Shown piece by piece: positions 27,180 to 36,002 of a stretch of 64,000 nt of DNA (position 1 is its first letter; the number at the start of each line of letters is the position of its first letter). The notes under the pieces are model-generated. The model ran no database searches. It was not told the origin of the DNA and saw only the letters and a program-made list of their open reading frames with translations. The position numbers and the translations under genes are program-made. Location: assembly GCA_016790515.1 (NCBI GenBank), contig JAEUOY010000079.1:16768-80767 (forward strand). The letters run 5' to 3'. Source of the stretch: Burkholderiaceae bacterium. GTDB taxonomy: Bacteria > Pseudomonadota > Gammaproteobacteria > Burkholderiales > Burkholderiaceae_C.

Positions 27180-27873
27180 GAGCGGGGTATCCCTGTCGTT
27201 CGAAGCCAGCAGGACCATGGTGGTCGAGGTCGGAGGATCACAAACGGTCGGTCTGGAGAAGTCGTTCTATCACCTTCGACGAGGTGCTTGGGCCGAACGT
27301 GCCACTTGGCGATCCTTGACTGCCGGTTCCCGGACGGCCGTGGCAATCCGCGCGCTGCGCCGCCTCAGCAGGTCACGAGGTCAGTTTGCGCAAGTCCCTT
27401 CGTGTAGTCGAGAACGGAGACGATCTCCGGAATGACACGAAAGACAGCGACATCATCCGGCGCAGGCATCGTCATCTGAGTGGTCGCGGGCGGTGCGTGG
27501 GGGTACTTCTTTGGCAGCATCCCGAGCACCACCACGCGAGCGGCGTCGTAACCCTGCTCGACCGACAGTTCGACGCCCAGCTCGCCGGTGACCAGGCTGC
27601 CATGGGCATAGATCCTTCTGCTGTGACTTCCTTGTTTCCTGCAAAGAAGTTCAGTGCATGACGCCGGCATAGACGTTCGGGAAGTGGTGCTCACGCAGAT
27701 GCATGGTGGTGCCCATGACCTTGCACCCGTAGTCGGTGACGCGCCAACGCCGGGTGCGCGGAATCTTGGCGATGAGTCCGTGAGCGTGCAGCCGCCTGAA
27801 GCAGCGTGACCTTGCCCCCGAAAACCGGATCCCTTGCTGAGTGATTCAATCCATGCAAGGAGAACGTGCCCGG
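27180..27873. other. Decayed intergenic stretch with gene fragments
   Basis: Nearly 700 bases without an intact gene and with lower GC than its flanks. On the minus strand a frame at 27365-27694 contains GSLVTGELGVELSVEQGYDA, resembling part of a RidA-family protein, but lacks both ends of the fold. A second relic lies at 27651-27806. CCTTGCCCCCGAAAACCGGA near 27810 looks like a mobile-element border, without a matching partner that I can see. Confidence 0.45.
27651..27806 (-). pseudogene. C-terminal fragment of a winged-helix-like hypothetical
   Basis: 51 codons on the minus strand, LHAHGLIAKIPRTRRWRVTD followed by YGCKVMGTTMHLREHHFPNV, ending in a TGA. The pattern (L-x-x-HGLI-x-K-x-P-x-T-x-R-x-x-VTD-x-G) is that of a helix-turn-helix or winged-helix tail found at the C-terminus of a widespread family often seen near mobile elements. 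The upstream part is missing. Function unknown. Confidence 0.45.
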
Positions 27874-28803
27874 CTACGCGCCCGTCGGCGGATCCAACAA
27901 TGCATCGACCAGCGCACGAACCGTGTTCAGTGCCGCGCCCTGTGGCGTGATGCAGATGAGCAGTCGCCTCCGCGCCCAGGGGTCTGACAACGGAAGCACC
28001 CGGGTACCCAAGTCAAGGTAACGGGTCGCAGCACTCTCCGGCATCACGGCGGCACCGGCGCCCGCCGCCACCAGCCGCGCGACGGCGTCGAACCCGCCCA
28101 GGCGCACCCGATGACGAGGTACGCGACCGCTGCGGCTGGCCTGGGCGGCCAGGAAGCGGCTGAGCCCGCTGTCGCGCGGCAGGCCCACCAGGGGCCCCTC
28201 CAGCAGTTCGCCGTAGCGGACGCTGCGTCGACGCCCGATCGCGTGGTGGCCTGGCAGCAGGGCCACCAGGCGGTCTTCGATCCATGGCTTCACGAGCAGT
28301 CCGGACGTGTCGACGTGGTCCGCCACGATGCCGAGATCAGCCGTGCCGCGGCGCAAGGCGTCGATCACGGCCTCGCTCGGCAACTCCTGCACGTCGACAT
28401 CGAGGTCTGGCGTCGCCGAGAGGAAGCGCCCGATCCTGCTCGGCAGTGCCTCGGACATCGCCGCGGTGTTGCACAGCAGTCTCAACGTGCCGCGCAGCCC
28501 GTGGCCGAAGCTGGCCATGTCGACATGCAGCGACTCGAGCTCGGCCAGCACGCGGTTGGCGTGCCTGGCAAGGGCTCGTCCTGCATCGGTGGGTCTGACA
28601 CCGGCCTTCGAGCGCTCCAGCAGTCGCGCGCCGGTAGCGTCCTCCAGGGCCTTCAGGCGGGCGCTGGCCGCGGCCAGCGACAGGTTCACCGCCGCGGCCG
28701 CGGCCGTGATGGTGCCGTGCTGCATCACCGCTGCGAACAGGTACAGATCGAAGGGGTCGATCCGGTAGTCGAGGGTTCGGCGTGCCCTGGCCATGGCGCG
28801 CAT
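27874..28803 (-). CDS. LysR-family transcriptional regulator
   Basis: A 309-aa LysR regulator. N-terminal winged helix at residues about 10-70: PFDLYLFAAVMQHGTITAAA, LSLAAASARLKALEDATGARLLERSKAGVRPT. The effector-binding domain follows, ending in ITPQGAALNTVRALVDALL. ATG 28803 and ATG 28794 are both possible starts. It is divergent from a TauE/SafE permease gene 66 bp away; such pairs are common and suggest that this protein controls export or import of a sulfonate or organic acid. No operator could be singled out. Confidence 0.88.
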   Translation of the reverse strand: MRAMARARRTLDYRIDPFDLYLFAAVMQHGTITAAAAAVNLSLAAASARLKALEDATGARLLERSKAGVRPTDAGRALARHANRVLAELESLHVDMASFGHGLRGTLRLLCNTAAMSEALPSRIGRFLSATPDLDVDVQELPSEAVIDALRRGTADLGIVADHVDTSGLLVKPWIEDRLVALLPGHHAIGRRRSVRYGELLEGPLVGLPRDSGLSRFLAAQASRSGRVPRHRVRLGGFDAVARLVAAGAGAAVMPESAATRYLDLGTRVLPLSDPWARRRLLICITPQGAALNTVRALVDALLDPPTGA

Positions 28804-28869
28804 CCTACGGAACTGCCGAAGCCTGGGTGCGCACCCTTGCGATGGACGGCGCCTGGGAGGATCGACACC

Positions 28870-29622
28870 ATGGGGTGCATGGACCTGTGGCAATTCGTGT
28901 CGATGAGCGGGGTGTTCGTCCTCGCCGGTGGCGTCAAGGGCATCACAGGCATGGGCCTGCCCACCGTGGCCATGAGCCTTCTCGGTCTGTGGATGACGCC
29001 GGTGCAGGCGGCGGCCATGCTCGTCGTCCCATCTTTGGCCACCAACGTGGCGCAGTGCCACGGCCCCCATCTGCGCCGGCTTGCCGTGCGGCTGTGGCCG
29101 GGCTGGCTGGCCATCGCCGTCGTGACCATCGCCGCGCCCGGTTTCGGCGGTACCGCCTCGACCGAGTCCGCGAAGCGTTGGCTGGGTGCCATCCTCATCG
29201 TCTATGGCGCATGGGGGCTTTGGCGACCGGCGCTGCCTGATTTCTCGCGCCGCAACCCTTGGCTGAGCGCCGTTGCAGGCGCGGCCACCGGCATGGTCAC
29301 CGCATCCACCGCCGTCTTCGTGCTGCCTTGGGTTCCGTACCTGCAGTCGCTGCGGCTGAGCAAGGACGAAATGGTTCAAGCCCTCGGCCTCTCGTTCACG
29401 GTCGCCACCTTGGCACTGGCGGTCCGGGTACAGGCGTCGGCACCGCCGGGGTGGCTGTCCGCGTCAGGCATCGTCTCGGTCTGCCTGGCGCTCGCCGGCG
29501 CCTTTGCCGGACTGAAACTGGGTGAGGCGGTGCGCGGGCGCATCGCGGGCCCCGCGTTTCAGAAGGCGTTGTTCATCGTCTTCATCGCACTCGGCGCGGC
29601 AAACCTGTCGCGTGCCGGGTGA
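28870..29622 (+). CDS. TauE/SafE-family (COG0730) membrane permease
   Basis: A 250-aa membrane protein with about eight helices in two related halves. The family motif GVKGITGMGLPTVAM is at the start, and the second repeat begins AAATGMVTASTAVFVLPWVPYLQ. TauE/SafE proteins move sulfite, sulfoacetate or other organosulfur anions; substrate here is open. ATG 28870 is preceded by GGGAGGATCG. Divergent from the LysR gene, which probably regulates it. Confidence 0.85.
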   Translation: MGCMDLWQFVSMSGVFVLAGGVKGITGMGLPTVAMSLLGLWMTPVQAAAMLVVPSLATNVAQCHGPHLRRLAVRLWPGWLAIAVVTIAAPGFGGTASTESAKRWLGAILIVYGAWGLWRPALPDFSRRNPWLSAVAGAATGMVTASTAVFVLPWVPYLQSLRLSKDEMVQALGLSFTVATLALAVRVQASAPPGWLSASGIVSVCLALAGAFAGLKLGEAVRGRIAGPAFQKALFIVFIALGAANLSRAG

Positions 29623-29743
29623 ACGCCGGATGGACTGCGCCGCGGATTGCCGGCGCTCGCGGCGATGCTGGAACGGGCCTACCGGCCGTCGCTGGTGGCG
29701 CAGGACGACCCGCCGTCCGCAGCCTCGATCTCTCGACCAGGTC

Positions 29744-30086
29744 TCAGGCGACGACGCCATGGAACGGCGACCAGCGCTGGGGCTCGACCCGGCGTGCCCG
29801 CAGTTCCGTCAATTCCACCTCGATCGGCCACTTGCCGCCCGGCATGGCGTGGCCGTTGGACTGGCGCGCGCGCGTCGTCGGCGCTGTCCCGCCCGGCCTC
29901 TGCGGTCGCGATCATCCGCGCCAGGCGCTCGGCCCGTTCGCCCTGCTGCGGCTTCAGCGCCTCTTCCCGCCGGCGGACCGTGGCCGCCGGGAGGGCCCGC
30001 TGCATCGAGGCCTTCGCTTCGGGCGCGGCGCCCTGGACCTGGCGCGCCACGGCGCCGAGCGACGCCTTGGGCAAACCGGCCTCCAC
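29744..30086 (-). pseudogene. Broken Xre/MbcA/ParS (DUF2384) type antitoxin
   Basis: From GTG 30086 the frame reads VEAGLPKASLGAVARQVQGAA, then ERAERLARMIATAEAG and DSADDARA, which is the usual middle of MbcA/ParS antitoxins. Near 29855 the frame is lost; the expected C-terminus GHAMPGGKWPIEVELTELRA and RRVEP-RWSPFHGVVA lies in another frame and ends at TGA 29744. Several normally conserved residues are altered as well, so it looks genuinely decayed. No RES-domain toxin (MbcT-like) is visible next to it. It starts just after the exported-protein gene. Confidence 0.6.
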
Positions 30087-30146
30087 TTGCCTTACGAGCT
30101 GTTCGACCGATGGGACCGCTTGACCGGGATCCTGGAACCGGCCCCG

Positions 30147-30689
30147 CTATTTCGATCCCAGCCCGGCGCGTTCGCGGCACATCGCGCGCTCGTTCTCGTC
30201 GGCGATCGCGGCGCAGCGAACTGCGTCATCGTTGAGCGAACTGCCGGGGGCGGTGCCCGGCGCGCGCGCCGGGCCGTGGGTCGAATCCGGCGGCTTGCGG
30301 CCCAGCGGGATGCTGATCTGCGGTGCGACCTGGCGCTCGGGCTGCAGCTCGCCGGGCGCCATCATCGTGTCGCGCTTTTCCTCGGTGGTCAGCGGTCGCG
30401 GACTCGGCTTGCCGCGATAAGGCGTCGAGGCTGCCGGCGTGACGACGACCGGCGGCGCCGAGGCCGCGGCAGCCGGGCCCGCCGGCTTGGCGGCGGCCTT
30501 GTTGTTGGTCGCCTTGCTGTTGGCCGGAGCAGCCGGCGCCCTGGCCGCCGGCTTGCTCGCGGTGGCGGCCGCAGCGGCCGCAGCGCCATTGGCCTGGGCC
30601 ATCGCGGCGGGGGCGCCAGCGGCGAGCGTCAGGGCGGCCGCCAGGACGGCCCCCCGCGAGATCATCGTGGGAATCGAGCGGAGCATCAT
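30147..30689 (-). CDS. Exported Ala/Pro-rich hypothetical protein
   Basis: A 180-aa protein: signal peptide from ATG 30689 (or 30686), cleaved near AAMAQA; an alanine-rich low-complexity linker (residues about 30-80); then a better-ordered part with TPYRGKPSPRPLTTEEKRDT, QISIPLGRKPPD and a C-terminal DDAVRCAAIADENERAMCRE holding two cysteines that could form a disulfide. No known domain recognised. Its start is 88 bp from, and divergent to, dbpA. Confidence 0.6.
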   Translation of the reverse strand: MMLRSIPTMISRGAVLAAALTLAAGAPAAMAQANGAAAAAAATASKPAARAPAAPANSKATNNKAAAKPAGPAAAASAPPVVVTPAASTPYRGKPSPRPLTTEEKRDTMMAPGELQPERQVAPQISIPLGRKPPDSTHGPARAPGTAPGSSLNDDAVRCAAIADENERAMCRERAGLGSK

Positions 30690-30777
30690 GGCCTGTATTC
30701 TGGACCCGATCGCGCGACGGTTCGAAGGCGCGACCGGGCCGGGCCGGCCGCTCGCCCCAGATCGCCGACAATCACGC

Positions 30778-32220
<1,443 letters not shown>

Positions 32221-32751
32221 CCGGCGTCCTGGCGTCCGGTCGACCTCGGTGTCGATCGCCGCGGCCAGTGCCACGCTGATCGGGCAACAAGCCGACGCGA
32301 CCCTGCGCGCCGCGCGTCGATGCCGAGCGGCCGCCGCGGCGTCGGCAAGTCGTCGATCCTGCGCCAGGACGCCGGGTATCTGCGCTTGCCGCTGCCAAGC
32401 GGCGGGCATCCCGCTGCTCGACGAGCTGACCGCCGCCGAGGCGCGGTCGGCCATCGCACGGGCACGGCGCTGGCCGACCGGATGTTCCGCTTCGACGTCC
32501 AGTCGGCGATCGACGCCTTCCTCGACCACGCGCTGACCACCGGCGTCGAGCACGAGGTGATGGCCGACTCGCCTGCCAGGCGGGCTCGTCCAGCGCGGCC
32601 AGCGACACGCCGGTGACGACGGCGCCCAGCGTGGCGCCGGTGGGTACGATCTTCGGCGCGGGCATCGCGATCCCGTCTCGTCGTGTCGGCCGGGCTCGCA
32701 GCGCGAACCTACCCGGTCGGTGCGAGTCGGCCGCTGCAGGCGGCGGCCGGG
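32221..32751. other. Gene-poor stretch with decayed coding sequence
   Basis: About 530 bases between dbpA and the convergent radical SAM gene. On the plus strand a coding-like run (MFRFDVQSAIDAFLDHALTT, about 32482-32541) has no recognisable family and no intact frame. On the minus strand a dioxygenase start is present (see 32570-32665). No terminator hairpin is evident. Confidence 0.4.
32570..32665 (-). pseudogene. N-terminal scrap of a TauD/TfdA-like dioxygenase
   Basis: From ATG 32665 the minus strand reads PAPKIVPTGATLGAVVTGVS followed by LAALDEPAWQ, the N-terminal strand pattern of TauD/TfdA-family Fe(II)/2-oxoglutarate dioxygenases (P-x-GA-x-LGA-x-VTGVDL). The remaining roughly 250 residues with the HxD metal site are absent. 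Based on about 30 residues, hence modest confidence. Confidence 0.4.
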
Positions 32752-34095
32752 TCAGGCCGGCGCAGCGAGCCTGCGAACATCGCGCACGCTGTACGACAGG
32801 CCATGCTTCGAGCAGGTGGCACAGAACGGGTGCCGGTACTTGGCTGCCTCCAGTTCGGCATGCGGCGTGGCCAGGAAGTCCAGGCCGAGCATGTTGGGCT
32901 TGTCGTAGACGCTGCAGCACAGCGCGACGCTGCCGTCGTGGTTGATCACCGTCTGGTTGAAGCGCAGTTCGCAGTCATGCTGCTCGCTGCGTTGGGCGCG
33001 GATGCGCGGCAGGTAGACCTGCGGCGGCTCGATCAGCGAATCGAGGATCGGATCGGGGGTGCCACGACCTTCGAGCAAGTCGACCAGGCGCTCGAGCGGC
33101 TGGTAGAACGCGGCGATCGGGTGGTGCTCGAAACCCAGTTCGTCGCACAGGGCCCGCACCGCCGCCACCTCGGCCTCGCCGCCCTTGTACAGGTGGTGGC
33201 CCACCCAGACGCGGGTCGAGGCCTTGGCCTGGTCGAGCCAGTAGCGCAGCAGGTACATGTTGGCCTTGACCAGCCGAAGGTCGCCGCGCGCATGGGTGCG
33301 GGCATAGGACGCCGGCGTGAAGCCCGACAACGAGATCTTCAGGTTGTCGGGGTTGGCGCGCGCCAGCTCGCGCAGGCCGCGGTCGACATTGAGGTTGGTC
33401 GACAGATGCACTGCAAGACCATGCCGGCGCACCGCGCCGATCAGCGCCGGCAGATCGGGGTGCAGCAACGGCTCGCCCCAGTTGAAGAGCCAGACCGCGG
33501 GCCGTTCGGCCACCCGCTCGGCGACGATCTTGTCGAGGATGCGCTCGAACAGCGCCAGTTGCATGAAGCCCCTGGGCCGGTCGGCGGCTGCGAAGTTGCC
33601 GACCGGGCAGGTGGGACAGCGCAGGTTGCAGGTGCCGACGACATCGATCGCATAGACATAGGTCGCCGACTCGCGCGGCGCATGGCGCAGCAGCATGCGG
33701 CCCTGGGCGGGATCGAAGACCTCGGGCGCCAGGTGCTCTCGCGGACGGACCCGGTCGAGGGCTGCCTGCACCGCGGCATCGGGCATCCGCCGGGTCGCCG
33801 AACGCTCCAGCCAGTGCAGTGCGACCTCCCACAGCCCCAGCTCGTACAGCCGCATGCCGATCAGCGGCAGGCTGTCGAACCAGCAGGCGTGGCCGCCGTC
33901 CTCGGCGAAGGCCCGCTCCAGCAGGTCCAGCGCCGGCGCGACGGCCCGTTGCTCGAGCCGGATCATGCCCAGGTTGTGGCGCAGCCCGGGCTGCCAGGGA
34001 TCGCCGGCCAGCAGCGTCTCGTAGGCGCTGGCGGCGGCGTCGAACCGCCCCTGGCGGTGCAGCGCCAGCGCCTGTTCGACCGCGTCGGCGCTCAA
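32752..34095 (-). CDS. Radical SAM protein with N-terminal TPR-like region and SPASM-like tail
   Basis: A 447-aa protein. The TTG start at 34095 overlaps the stop of the glycosyltransferase gene (TTGA). Residues 1-100 are helical TPR-like repeats (ALALHRQGRFDAAASAYETLLAGDP). The radical SAM cluster motif CNLRCPTC (CxxxCxxC) is near residue 153, followed by LFNWGEPLLHPDLPALI, and the C-terminus has CCSVYDKPN and FCATCSKHG cysteines of a SPASM-like auxiliary cluster. Such enzymes modify peptides or sugars. Third gene of a coupled operon with a repeat-rich PEP-CTERM protein and a GT41 enzyme; that repeat protein is the obvious candidate substrate, by inference only. Confidence 0.83.
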   Translation of the reverse strand: MSADAVEQALALHRQGRFDAAASAYETLLAGDPWQPGLRHNLGMIRLEQRAVAPALDLLERAFAEDGGHACWFDSLPLIGMRLYELGLWEVALHWLERSATRRMPDAAVQAALDRVRPREHLAPEVFDPAQGRMLLRHAPRESATYVYAIDVVGTCNLRCPTCPVGNFAAADRPRGFMQLALFERILDKIVAERVAERPAVWLFNWGEPLLHPDLPALIGAVRRHGLAVHLSTNLNVDRGLRELARANPDNLKISLSGFTPASYARTHARGDLRLVKANMYLLRYWLDQAKASTRVWVGHHLYKGGEAEVAAVRALCDELGFEHHPIAAFYQPLERLVDLLEGRGTPDPILDSLIEPPQVYLPRIRAQRSEQHDCELRFNQTVINHDGSVALCCSVYDKPNMLGLDFLATPHAELEAAKYRHPFCATCSKHGLSYSVRDVRRLAAPA

Positions 34096-36002
34096 GCGCT
34101 CACCTCGCCGGCCTGCAGCGCGGCGACGCGTCTCGCGTACACCGCCTCCAGCGCCCGCGCCAGGCCGGTGGCCTGCGCCAGCGGACTGGCCAGCAGCCGG
34201 CCGCGCAGGCTGCTGCGCCAGATTGCCCGGCGCTCGGTGTCGGCGGCCAGCGCAGCAGCGCGCTCGACAAACTCCTGCGGTGTGTCGACGGCGAGTTCGG
34301 GCAGGCCCAGGGACTGCACGATGGCCAGGGTCTGGCGCGACACCGGACGCTGCCACGGCAGCGTCAGCACCGGCACGCCCATGCAGAGCGCCTCCAGCGT
34401 GGTCTGCAGGCCCGAGAACGGGAACGGGTCGAAGGCGATGTCGATCTCGTCGTACTCGGCCAGCATCGCCGCGTGCGGCGAAGCCGGGCGCAGTTCGAGC
34501 CGGTCGGCGCCGATGCCGTGGGGGGCGAAGCGCCGGCGGGTGTGTTCGGCAAAGGCCGGGTCGGCGAAGCTGGCCCACTTCAGGATCAGCCGGCTGGCCG
34601 GCACCCGCAGCAGCACCCGCGACCACAGCGCGACCGCCGCATCGCCCAGCTTCGCCGGGTTGTTGAACGAGCCGAAGCTCACCACGCCCATGCGCTGCGA
34701 CGGCAGGCTGGACGCGAACGGCGGCAGGTAGGCGGGCGGCTGGTAGACGAAATGCAGCCCGGGCAGCCGCTCCAGCGGCTCGGTGAAGAAGGCCTCGGCA
34801 CCCGGGCCGGCCAGACGGTCGCCCAGCACGACCGCATCGACCTCGGCCAGCCCGGTGCTCGCGAACCAGCCCAGCCACGACAACTGCACCGGTGCCGCGC
34901 GTTGCGCCAGCACGCCCGGGCGACCGTGCTCGGTGTGGCCCGACAGGTCGACCAGCACGTCGATGGCGTGCCGGCGGATCCGCTGGCCCAGCGCGGGGTC
35001 GTCCAGCGATGCCACCTCGTGCCAGTGTTCGGCATCGCGGCGCATCTGCTGCGCCAGCGCATCGGGCGGGCCGGGCTGGCGCCGGTGGTCGAAACAATGG
35101 ACTTCGACGGCATCCCGGTCATGCGCGGCGAGCAGGGGCGCAAACAGCCAGCCCACCGGGTGCTGCCAGAAATCGCCGCTGAGGTAGCCGATGCGCAGCC
35201 GGCCGGCGCGGCGGCGCGGAAACGGCAGCGATTCGGCGGCCGGCCACAGCCCGCCAGCATGGGCGGCGGCCTGGCGCAGTTCGCTGGCCGCCGGCGTGGG
35301 GTCGTACTGCATCGCCAGCAGCAGGTTCGAGGCGGCACGGCGATCACGCGGCGCGCAGCGCAACGCCTGCGTCAGCGCGGCGCGCGCCGATGCGACGTCG
35401 CCGCTGCCCAGCAGCGCCACGCCCAGGTTGATCCAGCCTTCGGTCAGGTGCGGATCGCGTGCCAGCGCATAACGGTACGCCGCGATCGCGTCGAACAGGC
35501 GGCCCTGGGCCTGCAGCGCGATGCCGGCGTTGACATGCACCGCCGCCTGTTCGGGATCGAGCCGCAAGGCCTGCTGGTCGGCCGCTGCGGCGCCGGCCGC
35601 ATCGCCGAGCTGGCGCAGGGCGAGCGCCAAGTTGACCCAGGCGGCCGCCAGCCCCGGCTCCAGTGCGAGCGCCGCGCGGTGGCGCTCGGCGGCCTCGGCC
35701 GGACGGCCCGACTCGTACAACAGCAGCCCGTGGTTGGTGAGCGCGGCTGCCGACCGTGGCGCCGCGACCACCGCCAGCCGCAGCACCGCCTCCGCCAGCG
35801 CGGTATCGCCTGCCGCGCGATGCTGCTGCGCCAATGCCAGCCGGGCGACCAGCAGCCGATCCGCGCCCGCGGCGGCGCAGGCCGATTCGAAGCCCCGCAA
35901 GTCACCACTGCCCTGCGCCGCAACCGCCATCGCGGGCCAGCGCCCGGGCGAACGGCCGTCTCGGATCGCCGCGAGGTAGCGCTCGCGCGCCGCTGACCTC
36001 AC
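34092..36002 (-). CDS. TPR-containing GT41-family glycosyltransferase (SPINDLY/OGT-like)
   Basis: A 636-aa protein. GTG 36002 overlaps the stop of the PEP-CTERM gene (GTGA). Residues about 55-230 are TPR repeats (AAWVNLALALRQLGDAAGAA, LTEGWINLGVALLGSGD). The catalytic part starts with RIGYLSGDFWQHPVGWLFAP (the His-Pro of OGT-type enzymes), continues with VDLSGHTEHGRPGVLAQRAAP and SFNNPAKLGDAAVALWSRVL, and ends FSGLQTTLEALCMGVPVLTLP. Bacterial homologues transfer GlcNAc or other sugars to Ser/Thr (or Asn) of proteins. Placement between the surface protein and a radical SAM enzyme suggests protein modification before or during export. Confidence 0.88.
   Translation of the reverse strand: MRSAARERYLAAIRDGRSPGRWPAMAVAAQGSGDLRGFESACAAAGADRLLVARLALAQQHRAAGDTALAEAVLRLAVVAAPRSAAALTNHGLLLYESGRPAEAAERHRAALALEPGLAAAWVNLALALRQLGDAAGAAAADQQALRLDPEQAAVHVNAGIALQAQGRLFDAIAAYRYALARDPHLTEGWINLGVALLGSGDVASARAALTQALRCAPRDRRAASNLLLAMQYDPTPAASELRQAAAHAGGLWPAAESLPFPRRRAGRLRIGYLSGDFWQHPVGWLFAPLLAAHDRDAVEVHCFDHRRQPGPPDALAQQMRRDAEHWHEVASLDDPALGQRIRRHAIDVLVDLSGHTEHGRPGVLAQRAAPVQLSWLGWFASTGLAEVDAVVLGDRLAGPGAEAFFTEPLERLPGLHFVYQPPAYLPPFASSLPSQRMGVVSFGSFNNPAKLGDAAVALWSRVLLRVPASRLILKWASFADPAFAEHTRRRFAPHGIGADRLELRPASPHAAMLAEYDEIDIAFDPFPFSGLQTTLEALCMGVPVLTLPWQRPVSRQTLAIVQSLGLPELAVDTPQEFVERAAALAADTERRAIWRSSLRGRLLASPLAQATGLARALEAVYARRVAALQAGEVSA

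Noticed and set aside
27211-27226. Third GntR-type operator (GACCATGGTGGTC) downstream of the TRAP genes
   Set aside because: It resembles the core but differs at the flanks, lies after the operon end, and is not next to a gene start; probably chance.
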